DNA from: Subdoligranulum variabile
Lineage (GTDB): Bacteria > Bacillota > Clostridia > Oscillospirales > Ruminococcaceae
NCBI GenBank assembly: GCA_004552305.1
Contig: SFOX01000038.1
Location: 1 to 12,816, forward strand
Direction of reading: 5' to 3'
Length of the DNA stretch: 12,816 nt
Positions within the stretch are counted from its first letter, which is position 1. Every line of letters starts with the position of its first letter. Shown piece by piece: positions 6,364 through 12,816 of this stretch. The notes beneath the pieces were generated by a model. That model was given only the letters and a program-made list of their open reading frames with translations. It made no database searches and was not told the origin of the DNA. The translations under genes were made by a program, and so were the position numbers.

Positions 6364-6370
6364 TTACGGG

Positions 6371-8530
6371 TTACTGCTGCCCGGCTTCGGCGCGCTTCTT
6401 GGCGATGGCTGCCAAGGCGTCCTTGCGGGACAGGTTGATACGACCCTGCTGGTCGATATCGGTGACCATAACAAAGATGGGGTCGCCCACGGCGACAACG
6501 TCCTCGACGTGTTCAACGCGGTGGTCATCCAGCTTGGAGATGTGAACCAGACCTTCCTTGCCGGGTGCGATCTCGACAAAGGCGCCGAAGTTCATCAGGC
6601 GGGTGACGCGACCCTTGTAGATGGCACCGATCTCGGGGTCCTCCACAATGGTCTTGATGGTGGCGATGGCGCGCTTGGCGTCGTCCTGATCCACGGCAGA
6701 GATAAAGACGTGACCGTCCTCCTCGATGTCGATCTTGCAGTTGAAGTTGGCGCACATTTCCTGAATGACCTTGCCGCCCTTGCCGATGACGTCCTTAATT
6801 TTATCCACGGGGATCATCATGCTGAACATCTTGGGGGCGTACTTGCTCAGCTCGGGGCGCGGCTCGGCGATGACGGGCTTGATGATCTCGTCCAGAATAT
6901 ACAGGCGACCCTTGCGGCACTTCTCCAGCGCCTCCTCAACGATCTCGTAGGTCAGACCGTCCACCTTGATGTCCATCTGGATGGCGGTGATGCCGCGGCG
7001 GGTGCCGCCGACCTTAAAGTCCATATCGCCGTGGAAGTCCTCCACACCCTGAATGTCCAGCATGGTCATCCAGCGACCGCCGTGCAGGGGGTCGCCGTCG
7101 GTGATCAGACCGCAGGAGATACCGGCAACGGGTGCCTTGATGGGCACACCGGCGTCCATCAGTGCCAGCGTGGAGCCGCAGATGGAAGCCTGCGAGGTGG
7201 AGCCATTGGAGGACAGAACCTCGGAGACGCAGCGGATGGTGTAGGGGAACTCTGCCTGATCGGGCAGAACGGGGATCAAAGCGCGCTCTGCCAGGTTGCC
7301 GTGACCGATTTCGCGGCGACCGGGGCTGCGGGGTGCGCGTGCCTCGCCGACAGAGTACGGCGGGAAGTTGTAGTGGTGGATATAGCGCTTGTAGGGCGTG
7401 TCGGACAAATCATCCATCAGCTGGGCGTCCTTGGTGGAGCCGAGGGTGGCGATGGTCAGCACCTGCGTCTGACCGCGGGTGAACATACCGGAGCCGTGTA
7501 CACGGGGCAGCAGACCGACCTCGGCAGCCAGCGGGCGGATCTCGTTGATGCCGCGCCCGTCCACGCGCTTGCCTTCCTCCAGCAGCCAGGTGCGGACGAC
7601 CTTTTTCTGCAGCTTGTAGCTGATCAGGTCAATGTCGGCGGCGGTCAGCTCGGGATGCTCGGCAGCGATGGCGTCCATAATGGGCAGCAGGGCGGCGTCG
7701 CGGACGTTCTTGTCGTCGGTGTCCATGGCGGACTTGACTTCCTCGAGGTGCTTGGCGTAGACATCCGCCAGCAGGGCGTGATCCAGCTCCACGGGGGTAA
7801 AGCTCTTTTTGGGCTTGCCGATTTCGGCAACGATGCCGTTGATGAACGCCAGCATCTTTTTGATTTCCTCGTGACCGGCGCGGATGGCACGCATCATGGT
7901 GTCCTCGTCCACCTCGTTGGCGCCGGCCTCGATCATCACGATCTTTTCCTGGCTGGCGGCCAGGGTCAGCGCCAAGTCGCTGCGCTCGCGCTGCTCCTTG
8001 GTGGGGTTCAGCACGATCTCGCCGTCCACCAGACCGACAAACACACCGGCGATGGGACCGCCCCAGGGAATGTCAGACATGGCAATGGCAAGGGAGGCGC
8101 CGTTCATACCGGAAATTTCGGCAGAGTTGTCGGGGTCCTGGCTCATCACGGTCATGGTGACGCAGACATCGTTGCGCATATCCTTGGGGAACAGCGGACG
8201 GATGGGGCGGTCCACCACGCGGGAGGACAGGATGGCGTGTTCGCCGGGGCGACCCTCGCGGCGCATAAAGCTGCCGGGGATGCGTCCGGCGGCGTAGAGC
8301 TTTTCTTCAAACTCGACGCTCAGGGGGAAGAAATCCACGCCTTCGCGGGGCTTGTCGCTCATCACCACGTTGCACAGCACGCAGGTTTCGCCGTAGCGGA
8401 TCATGGCGCTGCCGTTGGACAGACCGCACATCTTGCCGGTTTCGACCACAAAGGGGCGACCTGCAAAGGTCGTTTCAAATTTGCGGTACTTGGGGAAGGT
8501 TTCCAGCCGGGATGCAAATTCGTAAGCCAT
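6371..8530 (-). CDS. pnp: Polynucleotide phosphorylase (PNPase)
   Basis: A 3'-5' phosphorolytic exoribonuclease that degrades RNA with phosphate to nucleoside diphosphates and can add tails in reverse. It works in the cytoplasm, often with RNase E/Y and a helicase. The 719-residue protein has the full family order: RNase PH domain 1 (about 12-150), an all-helical linker, RNase PH domain 2 (about 325-560), KH domain with the Ile582-Gly-Lys-Gly-Gly586 loop, and S1 domain (about 630-700). Asp498, Asp504 and Lys506, in the EDFHGDMDFK stretch, correspond to the E. coli catalytic residues Asp486, Asp492 and Lys494. The start at 8530 has a strong ribosome-binding site (AAGAAGGAGA on the - strand, 8546-8537). 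It is the last gene of the rbfA-to-pnp cluster, 199 bases after rpsO, with a terminator between them. Confidence 0.99.
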   Translation of the reverse strand: MAYEFASRLETFPKYRKFETTFAGRPFVVETGKMCGLSNGSAMIRYGETCVLCNVVMSDKPREGVDFFPLSVEFEEKLYAAGRIPGSFMRREGRPGEHAILSSRVVDRPIRPLFPKDMRNDVCVTMTVMSQDPDNSAEISGMNGASLAIAMSDIPWGGPIAGVFVGLVDGEIVLNPTKEQRERSDLALTLAASQEKIVMIEAGANEVDEDTMMRAIRAGHEEIKKMLAFINGIVAEIGKPKKSFTPVELDHALLADVYAKHLEEVKSAMDTDDKNVRDAALLPIMDAIAAEHPELTAADIDLISYKLQKKVVRTWLLEEGKRVDGRGINEIRPLAAEVGLLPRVHGSGMFTRGQTQVLTIATLGSTKDAQLMDDLSDTPYKRYIHHYNFPPYSVGEARAPRSPGRREIGHGNLAERALIPVLPDQAEFPYTIRCVSEVLSSNGSTSQASICGSTLALMDAGVPIKAPVAGISCGLITDGDPLHGGRWMTMLDIQGVEDFHGDMDFKVGGTRRGITAIQMDIKVDGLTYEIVEEALEKCRKGRLYILDEIIKPVIAEPRPELSKYAPKMFSMMIPVDKIKDVIGKGGKVIQEMCANFNCKIDIEEDGHVFISAVDQDDAKRAIATIKTIVEDPEIGAIYKGRVTRLMNFGAFVEIAPGKEGLVHISKLDDHRVEHVEDVVAVGDPIFVMVTDIDQQGRINLSRKDALAAIAKKRAEAGQQ

Positions 8531-8680
8531 AGGGATTCTCCTTCTTGTTGGGTTGATTTATACCGTAGACGCGCCGCCCCGACTTGCACAATAAATCCAA
8601 CCGCCGAAAAGCCTGTCAGCGGCTCGATTTACTGCACAAAGCAAGGCATTGCGCCCGAAGTCCTGTCATAAAAAAACCGT
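8531..8680 (-). other. pnp leader region
   Basis: This 150-base space holds the pnp ribosome-binding site and a TATAAA hexamer (8562-8557, - strand). It has no matching -35 box at 16-18 bases, so a promoter is only possible. CCGC/GGCGG complementarity (8600-8620 region) could form a short hairpin in the leader. E. coli pnp is controlled through a leader stem-loop by RNase III and PNPase itself. Nothing here proves a similar device. Confidence 0.3.
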
Positions 8681-8716
8681 AATAAAAAAGGGGCAAGGTG
8701 CGCTTGCACCCTGCCC
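8681..8716 (-). terminator. Terminator after rpsO
   Basis: On the - strand GCACCCTGCCC's complement (8716-8706) pairs with the complement of GGGCAAGGTGC (8701-8691). This gives an 11-base stem with one mismatch, loop AAGC, followed by CTTTTTTATT. It lies 14 bases after the rpsO stop. It should end most rpsO transcripts, so pnp must rely on leaky readthrough or on its own promoter. Confidence 0.85.
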
Positions 8717-8729
8717 GTTTTTGCGAAAA

Positions 8730-9002
8730 TTACTTGCGCAGACCCAGCTCAGCGATCAGGGCACGGTAACGGTTGATGTCCTTCTTCTGCAGATAAGCCA
8801 GCAGATTGCGGCGGCGACCGACCATCTTCAGCAGACCGCGACGGCTGTGGTTGTCGTGGGTGTTGTTCTTCAGGTGCTCGGTCAGGTGGTTGATGCGGGC
8901 AGTCAGCAGAGCGATCTGAACCTCCGGAGAACCGGTGTCACCCTCGTGGATGGCTGCCTTGGCGATGATGGGCTGCTTTTCAATAGCGGATTTCTGGCTC
9001 AT
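8730..9002 (-). CDS. rpsO: Small ribosomal subunit protein uS15
   Basis: A 90-residue ribosomal protein that binds the 16S rRNA central domain early in 30S assembly and later forms an intersubunit bridge. The length matches the family (89-90). The family signatures are present: GDTGSPEVQIALLTARI in the first third, the HDNHSRRGLL segment with the His/Asp/Ser residues that contact the rRNA, and RRRNLLAYL near the C-terminus. The start at 9002 is fixed by homology (MSQKSAIEK) and a ribosome-binding site (AAAGAGG, 9016-9010). The preceding 155 bases hold a promoter and a structured leader, so this gene can be expressed independently of ribF. S15 represses its own translation in several bacteria through unrelated leader structures. 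Confidence 0.99.
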   Translation of the reverse strand: MSQKSAIEKQPIIAKAAIHEGDTGSPEVQIALLTARINHLTEHLKNNTHDNHSRRGLLKMVGRRRNLLAYLQKKDINRYRALIAELGLRK

Positions 9003-9098
9003 GAGTATACCTCTTTCTGAAAATATAAATTTGCCGTCAGCGCAGTATGGGGTAGCGGAACCGTAGAGGTATACGCCCCAAACCGAGCCACGGTAGCA
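9003..9098 (-). promoter_or_regulatory. Structured rpsO leader that can mask the ribosome-binding site
   Basis: In the leader RNA (- strand), GTATACCTCT (9074-9065) is perfectly complementary to AGAGGTATAC (9014-9005), which contains the AGAGG ribosome-binding core two to four bases from the start codon region. A second pairing, TGGGG (9080-9076) with CCCCA (9052-9048), encloses the anti-ribosome-binding strand, so the two pairings would make a pseudoknot or alternative folds. ACCG/CGGT near the leader's 5' end (9090s) can form a small hairpin. The likely role, by analogy with other S15 leaders, is feedback control by S15. Confidence 0.6.
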
Positions 9099-9104
9099 AA
9101 CATA

Positions 9105-9133
9105 AGTATAGCACAACCCCGCGTCAAATACAA
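9105..9133 (-). promoter_or_regulatory. Promoter of rpsO
   Basis: On the - strand: TTGTAT (9133-9128), a 17-base spacer, and TATACT (9110-9105) preceded by TGC, an extended -10 promoter. Transcription would start near 9098, leaving a leader of about 95 bases. It lies just after the ribF stop. Confidence 0.78.
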
Positions 9134-9157
9134 GGGGCGGGGTGGGCTTTTTTGCAA

Positions 9158-10081
9158 TTATTTTGCCGCAAAATAGGCTTGGCTCTCGGCGGCGGCATGG
9201 CGGATAAGCGCCGCCAGCTCGTCCATGGAGTTGAACTTGCGCACCGGGCAAAGGTACTTGTAAAATTCCAGCACGGGGGCTTCGCCGTAGACGTCGCCGC
9301 AAAAATCGGGGACGTAGCTTTCGCAGGTGACCACCGCGTCGGCGGCGCTGTCCACCGTGGGGCGGCGTCCGATACCGGTGGCGGCGGGGTACCACCGCCC
9401 GCCCAGCCGGATGCGGGTGATGTACACGCCGCAGCAGGGCTGCAGGGTGCCGGCAGGATAGTTCTGGTTCATTGTCGGGGTACCCAGCCTCGTGCTGCCC
9501 ACCCCCTTGCCGTGGGTGACCGCCCAGTCAATGGCGTAGGGTGCGCCCAGCATGGCGTTGGCGTCCTCTACCCTGCCCTCCTCCAAGGCGGCGCGGATGC
9601 GGGTGGAGGAAACCGCCTGCCCGCCGTACTGCGCCATCGGCACGATTTCCACCGTAATGCCGTGCTTGGCGCAAAGTGTGCGCAGCAGCGTGACATTGCC
9701 GATGGCACGCGCACCAAAGGTAAAGTTATCGCCGCAAAAAACCGCCTTGGCGTGCAGGCACTGCACCAGCACCTGCTGCACGAACTGCTCGGGCGAGAGC
9801 GCGCGGAAGGCTTCAAACGGCGGCTCCAAGCAGATTTCCACCCCCACATCTGCCATACGGGCGTGCTTTTGCGCGGCGGACAGAATGCGCCCGCCCTTTA
9901 GGGTCTGCCCCTCGGGCAGCGCAAAGGTGAACGCCGCCGGGGTGCAGCCGTGGGCGGCGGCATACTGCACGGCAGCCGCCATAACGGCGCGGTGTCCGCA
10001 GTGTACCCCGTCAAAATAGCCCAGCGCCACGGCACAGCCCTTGGGGGCATCCACCGGCGTCAAGGTTGCATAGGTTTGCAT
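9158..10081 (-). CDS. ribF: Bifunctional riboflavin kinase / FMN adenylyltransferase
   Basis: Converts riboflavin to FMN and FMN to FAD, both ATP-dependent, in the cytoplasm. In the 307-residue protein the N-terminal nucleotidyltransferase domain has the GYFDGVHCGH signature with His27 and His30 and, at its end, the SSTRIR motif. The C-terminal flavokinase domain begins at about residue 185, with His190-Gly191 and the LGTPTMN segment that binds nucleotide and metal. The glycine loop there (HGKGVGSTRLG) appears to have one residue more than the usual HGxxxGRxLG form. The start at 10081 is chosen over in-frame upstream codons because GAGGGAG (10093-10087) lies just before it. It begins one base after the truB stop, so the two are translationally linked. 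RibF between truB and rpsO is the normal Firmicutes order. Confidence 0.96.
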   Translation of the reverse strand: MQTYATLTPVDAPKGCAVALGYFDGVHCGHRAVMAAAVQYAAAHGCTPAAFTFALPEGQTLKGGRILSAAQKHARMADVGVEICLEPPFEAFRALSPEQFVQQVLVQCLHAKAVFCGDNFTFGARAIGNVTLLRTLCAKHGITVEIVPMAQYGGQAVSSTRIRAALEEGRVEDANAMLGAPYAIDWAVTHGKGVGSTRLGTPTMNQNYPAGTLQPCCGVYITRIRLGGRWYPAATGIGRRPTVDSAADAVVTCESYVPDFCGDVYGEAPVLEFYKYLCPVRKFNSMDELAALIRHAAAESQAYFAAK

Positions 10082-10082
10082 T

Positions 10083-10976
10083 TTACTCCCTCTCGCAAAA
10101 AAGTTTTTCGACCTGCAGCACGCGCCCGGCGACCACCGCCAGCCCCAAAAACATTCCGTTTTTGTCGTAGACACGGTATTTTCCGTCCGCGGCGGCGTAG
10201 TGACTGGTCGGGCAGCCGTTCATCAGGTGCGCCTTTGCGCCGTCATTGACCTGCAGGGCGGGCAGCGGGGCAAACACCGTTTCAATGGGCAGGATCCAGC
10301 CGTTTTCGGCAAGCGCACCGCTTTCGGCGGCGGCCAAGATGTCTGGCAGGGTGTGGCAGTCGGCAAGGTCAAACACGCCCGCCTTGGTGCGGCGCAGTGC
10401 CGCCAGCGTGGCGGGTACGCCCAGCGCCGTACCGATATCCTCCGCCAGAACGCGGATGTAGGTACCCTTGGAGCAGGCTGCCCGGAGGACAAAATCATTG
10501 GGGGCGGGGCTGCCCAAAAGCTCCAGCCCGTACACCGTGATGGGGCGGGGCGTGCGCTCAACGGTCTGCCCCTTGCGCGCCGCCTTGTACAGCGGCTGAC
10601 CGTTGATCTTTACCGCGCTGTACATCGGCGGCAGCTGCTGCTGCTCGCCCAAAAACTGCGGCAGCACGGTCTGCAGCTGTGCGGCGGTTACGGCGGCATC
10701 GGCAGTTTGCAGCGGCGTGCCGGTGATGTCGCCGGTGTCGGTGCGCAGACCAAAACGCACCGTAGCTTCGTAGGTTTTGTCGTGGTCAAGCTGGCGGTCG
10801 GCAGCCGCGGTGGCTTTGCCGATAAACACGGCGAGCACACCGGTCGCCATAGGGTCCAGTGTGCCCGAGTGTCCCAGCTTGCGTGTGCCCAAAGCGCCGC
10901 GCAGCTTGGCCAGCACATCAAAGCTGGTCCAGCCGCTGGGCTTATCCACGAGTAAGATCCCGTTTGGCATTGGCAT
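10083..10976 (-). CDS. truB: tRNA pseudouridine(55) synthase
   Basis: Isomerises uridine 55 in the T-loop of nearly all tRNAs to pseudouridine and also acts as a tRNA-folding chaperone. The 297-residue protein opens with the family motif GILLVDKPSGWTSFDV. The catalytic Asp41 lies in GHSGTLDPMATGVL. KTYEATVRFG and the SCKGTYIR-like segment (here CSKGTYIRVLAEDIG) follow, and a PUA-like domain covers about residues 230-295. The first Met (10976) is preferred to Met3 (10970) because AAAAGGA lies nine bases before it. It starts 36 bases after nrnA and ends one base before ribF. Confidence 0.98.
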   Translation of the reverse strand: MPMPNGILLVDKPSGWTSFDVLAKLRGALGTRKLGHSGTLDPMATGVLAVFIGKATAAADRQLDHDKTYEATVRFGLRTDTGDITGTPLQTADAAVTAAQLQTVLPQFLGEQQQLPPMYSAVKINGQPLYKAARKGQTVERTPRPITVYGLELLGSPAPNDFVLRAACSKGTYIRVLAEDIGTALGVPATLAALRRTKAGVFDLADCHTLPDILAAAESGALAENGWILPIETVFAPLPALQVNDGAKAHLMNGCPTSHYAAADGKYRVYDKNGMFLGLAVVAGRVLQVEKLFCERE

Positions 10977-11012
10977 AGACAGGGTTCCTTTTCTGTCAGG
11001 GCGCGGGCAGGG

Positions 11013-11984
11013 TCACTCCTGTGCGCGGTCCAGTTCTTTTTTGACTTCTTCCAGAATGGCGTGCTTGGCGTTGTCCAGATTGCCGCTGATCTCGCACCCG
11101 GCAGCGCGGGGATGCCCGCCGCCGCCCAGACGCCGTGCAATGCTGCAGGCGTTGGTGTTGTGACCGGTGCGCACGCTGATTTTATAGCTGCCGTCCTTTT
11201 GCTGGCGCAGGGTCAAGCCGACCTCCACACCGTCAATGGAGCGCGGCAGGCTGGTCAGATCCTCCAGCTCGGCGCCATCGACCCCGGCGGACTCGATCTG
11301 ATCCCACGTCAGGCAGATCAGGGCGCAGCGGTCGTCGTAGTAGTATTCCAGACTTTCCAGCGCCAGCTTTTCGGCAGTGATGCGCGCGTGGGAGCGGCAC
11401 TCAAACAGCCGCTCGTTCAGGCTTTCGACATCGGCACCGGCTTCGATGAGCGCGGCGGCAGCACGGTGGGTGGCTGCCGTGGTGTTGGTAAAGCGGAAGC
11501 AGCCTGTGTCGGTGGCTAGCCCTGTGTACAGGCAGGCGGCAATGTCGGGGGTAAGCTCCACGCCCATGGCAGGGATCAGCGAGGTCAGCAGCTCCGCCGC
11601 AGCGGCAGCCTCCGGCTCGACAAGGGTTTCCAGCGCAAAGCCGCTGTTGGAGCCGTGGTGGTCGATGCAGAGATCGACGTGTTCGGCATATTCTTGGATA
11701 TGGTTGCGATCGCCAAACAGCTGGATGCCCGCCACATCTACCGCCACCACAAAGGCGGGGGTGTAGCTGCCGTCAAACAGCGGAATGGGCATATAGCTGT
11801 ACATAGCAGGGATGGGATCGCTGCACAAAACGGATGCCGTTTTGCCAAGGCGCTGCAATGCCAGACAGAGTGCCGTACCCGAACCGATGGTATCACCGTC
11901 GGGGTTTTTGTGGCACAGGATCAGAATGTCATTGGCACCCAGCAGGCGGGAAATGACAGTATCACGATCCACGGTTAAGTTCAT
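11013..11984 (-). CDS. nrnA: DHH-family oligoribonuclease / pAp phosphatase
   Basis: A 323-residue DHH/DHHA1 phosphoesterase of the NrnA type. It degrades two- to five-base RNA fragments and dephosphorylates pAp, with Mn2+. Ligand motifs in order are His25-Lys-Asn-Pro-Asp29-Gly-Asp31, the VVAVDVA strand, Asp108-His109-His110, an ATDTGCFRF segment with an Asp, and the DHHA1 substrate loop Gly287-Gly-Gly-Gly-His291-Pro-Arg. The length is typical. The start at 11984 has a GAGGAG ribosome-binding site. It lies 32 bases after rbfA and 36 before truB, its usual place in Firmicutes. It complements PNPase, which leaves short oligonucleotides that NrnA finishes off, and both genes are in the same cluster. 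Confidence 0.96.
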   Translation of the reverse strand: MNLTVDRDTVISRLLGANDILILCHKNPDGDTIGSGTALCLALQRLGKTASVLCSDPIPAMYSYMPIPLFDGSYTPAFVVAVDVAGIQLFGDRNHIQEYAEHVDLCIDHHGSNSGFALETLVEPEAAAAAELLTSLIPAMGVELTPDIAACLYTGLATDTGCFRFTNTTAATHRAAAALIEAGADVESLNERLFECRSHARITAEKLALESLEYYYDDRCALICLTWDQIESAGVDGAELEDLTSLPRSIDGVEVGLTLRQQKDGSYKISVRTGHNTNACSIARRLGGGGHPRAAGCEISGNLDNAKHAILEEVKKELDRAQE

Positions 11985-12016
11985 AGGACTCCTCTTTTCT
12001 AGGCAGGTGGGCGCGG

Positions 12017-12388
12017 TTACTCGGCGTCGTCGCTGTCCTGGCCGGAAACATCCAGTTTTTCCAGCAATTCATTGATGTGGGCGGCGTAGGCTGCGCCTTC
12101 GTCGGTAACAAAGACAAAGCGGGGGGCTTTGCGGATGTGCATACGGCGGCTGACCTCGGTGCGCACATGACCGCTTGCCTTGTTCAGCGCCTTGACCACC
12201 GGCGCGGGACCGCCCTCGCGCCCCATAACGCTGATGTACACCTTGGCCTGATCGAGGTCGGGGGTGACATCCAGCCGGGTCACGGTAAGCAGACCACCGT
12301 TTACACGCGGGTCCTTCATCTCGCCGATGATGGCGATCAGCTCGCGTTTCATATCCTGAGCCATACGGCCGTGATTTTTGGTAGGCAT
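12017..12388 (-). CDS. rbfA: 30S ribosome-binding factor A
   Basis: A single-domain KH-like protein that binds free 30S subunits and helps late 16S rRNA 5'-end maturation and cold adaptation. The 123-residue length is normal. Recognisable family stretches are the N-terminal helix (MAQDMKRELIAIIGEMKDPR), the VTRLDVTPDLDQAKVYISVMG strand region and the RMHIRKAPRFVFVTDEG segment. A short acidic tail (DVSGQDSDDAE) ends it. The start at 12388 has CGAGGAAA nine bases upstream. An earlier in-frame reading from 12502 runs through repeat DNA and is rejected. rbfA normally follows infB. Here the upstream 428 bases are non-coding, so rbfA is the first gene of this unit as far as visible. I found no convincing promoter. 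Confidence 0.95.
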   Translation of the reverse strand: MPTKNHGRMAQDMKRELIAIIGEMKDPRVNGGLLTVTRLDVTPDLDQAKVYISVMGREGGPAPVVKALNKASGHVRTEVSRRMHIRKAPRFVFVTDEGAAYAAHINELLEKLDVSGQDSDDAE

Positions 12389-12425
12389 AGTTTCCTCGGT
12401 TTCTCCCCGCAAGAGGGGGGTAAAA

Positions 12426-12453
12426 GAGAGTTGAGAGTTAGGAGTTAGGAGTT
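12426..12453. repeat. Four degenerate 7-base repeats, right copy
   Basis: GAGAGTT, GAGAGTT, AGGAGTT and AGGAGTT follow one another without gaps. On the - strand (sense to rbfA) they read AACTCCT, AACTCCT, AACTCTC, AACTCTC. The left copy at 4205-4232 also has four units and the same orientation relative to its neighbouring gene. They lie between the rbfA start and an outward-facing terminator. Confidence 0.75.
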
Positions 12454-12463
12454 CAGATAAGGT

Positions 12464-12490
12464 GCGCCCGCCGGGCGGGCGCGTTTTTTT
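12464..12490 (+). terminator. Rightward terminator with no gene in front of it
   Basis: GCGCCCGC (12464-12471) pairs with GCGGGCGC (12475-12482), loop CGG, followed by G and seven Ts (12484-12490). This is a strong + strand terminator, yet everything to its left back to 6371 is coded on the - strand. It faces away from rbfA, about 80 bases upstream of its start, in the same relative position as the terminator at 4172-4198. Confidence 0.75.
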
Positions 12491-12531
12491 AAAGGAATGC
12501 ATCCAATGGGACGGTTGCCATTTTTCGGGTC

Positions 12532-12630
12532 GTTTGTAGGGGCGGCATATATGCCGCCCGTTGCAGCCTTCCCGGTAAATCGACCTACCGGGGAAACCGC
12601 ACGGGACGCAACTATGCGTCCCCTACAAAC
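12532..12630. repeat. 99-base element with 11-base perfect terminal inverted repeats
   Basis: The ends are GTTTGTAGGGG (12532-12542) and its exact complement CCCCTACAAAC (12620-12630). Inside each end is a hairpin: the 20-base perfect palindrome centred on CATATATG (12540-12559), and GGGACGCA/TGCGTCCC (12603-12610 with 12615-12622). A central stem pairs CCCGGTA (12571-12577) with TACCGGG (12586-12592). It codes for nothing and resembles a REP doublet or miniature mobile element. GTTGCAGCC (12560-12568) recurs inverted at 4003-4011 in the left repeat array. Confidence 0.85.
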
Positions 12631-12686
12631 CTACCGGTGATTCGCTGTCCTCGCAAAATTTTGCAACTGCCGCAAAACTCCCCGGT

Positions 12687-12758
12687 GGGGTGGGGTCACC
12701 TCGCCCTACGGGGCAATAAAAATCCTTGCGCGGTAGGGGCGGGGCATGCCCCGCCCGC
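12687..12758 (+). repeat. Dispersed two-hairpin repeat, right copy
   Basis: About 90% identical to 3922-3994 in the same orientation. It keeps the GGGGCAATAAAAA and TTGCGC linker and the GGGCGGGGCA/TGCCCCGCCC hairpin (12737-12756, one loop base shorter). The first hairpin is weakened here by GTGGGG/ACCTCG changes. Confidence 0.9.
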
Positions 12759-12792
12759 GGTTTAGCGGTGGTGACAATTTTGCGGGTACTCC

Positions 12793-12816
12793 GTAGGGGC
12801 GGCATATATGCCGCCC
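12793..12816 (+). repeat. Second copy of the GTAGGGG-headed palindrome, at the window edge
   Basis: Identical over 24 bases to 12536-12559, including the 20-base palindrome. The window ends with the last base of the palindrome, so whether it has an inverted partner cannot be seen. Its presence shows the repeat array continues to the right. Confidence 0.85.

Noticed and set aside
6188..8671. 827-codon open frame on the + strand opposite pnp
   Set aside because: It lies exactly opposite pnp, whose protein shows every family motif. The frame is open because GC-rich codon use leaves few stops on the antisense strand. Its translation is low-complexity Gly/His/Asp/Leu-rich and has no start signals of its own.
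12426..12453. CRISPR-like or other spaced repeat array
   Set aside because: The units are seven bases long, contiguous and without spacers. This is a short tandem repeat, not a CRISPR array.
12389..12502. N-terminal extension of rbfA
   Set aside because: The upstream in-frame codons translate the 7-base repeats and the terminator stem. The true start at 12388 has its own ribosome-binding site and fits RbfA length.

Overview
The window is a GC-rich chromosomal segment from a Gram-positive gut-type bacterium. It most resembles an Oscillospiraceae/Ruminococcaceae clostridium of the Faecalibacterium-Gemmiger-Subdoligranulum kind. This placement is inference from three things: GC-rich codon use, the Firmicutes gene order rbfA-nrnA-truB-ribF-rpsO-pnp, and intergenic spaces filled with G/C-rich hairpin repeats. 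No rRNA, tRNA, CRISPR array, phage gene or transposase was found.

Left block (+ strand, 134-3892): metG (methionyl-tRNA synthetase), then a 3'-end remnant of an EamA-type drug/metabolite transporter, tatD (metal-dependent DNase), an unrecognised 77-residue protein, a terminator, and a GNAT acetyltransferase. The remnant begins at the metG stop codon and ends in an ATGA overlap with tatD, so a deletion between metG and tatD is likely.

Repeat-filled gap (3893-4351): two G/C-rich hairpins of a dispersed repeat, a 114-base inverted doublet of a 50-base two-hairpin unit, a leftward-facing terminator with no gene feeding it, four 7-base degenerate repeats, and a promoter for the next gene.

Middle block (+ strand, 4352-6308): an 11-TM sodium:neurotransmitter symporter-family amino-acid transporter with a TTG start, followed 10 bases later by a small alpha/beta-hydrolase-like protein. 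A shared convergent terminator separates this block from pnp.

Right block (- strand, 12388 down to 6371): rbfA, nrnA, truB, ribF, rpsO, pnp. This is the classic translation and RNA-metabolism cluster: ribosome maturation, nanoRNA/pAp turnover, tRNA pseudouridine 55, FMN/FAD synthesis, ribosomal protein S15 and PNPase. rpsO has its own promoter and a roughly 95-base leader in which a perfect 10-base inverted repeat covers the ribosome-binding site, which suggests S15 autoregulation. A terminator lies between rpsO and pnp. infB, the usual neighbour upstream of rbfA, is not present in the 428 bases before the window ends. That space holds a second repeat array.

The most striking signal is in the non-coding arrays. 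At least two repeat families occur as inverted pairs, and the two copies differ mainly by compensatory base-pair changes, so the hairpin is conserved while the sequence drifts. A matching module (a terminator facing away from the gene plus four 7-base repeats) sits upstream of both the transporter gene and rbfA.
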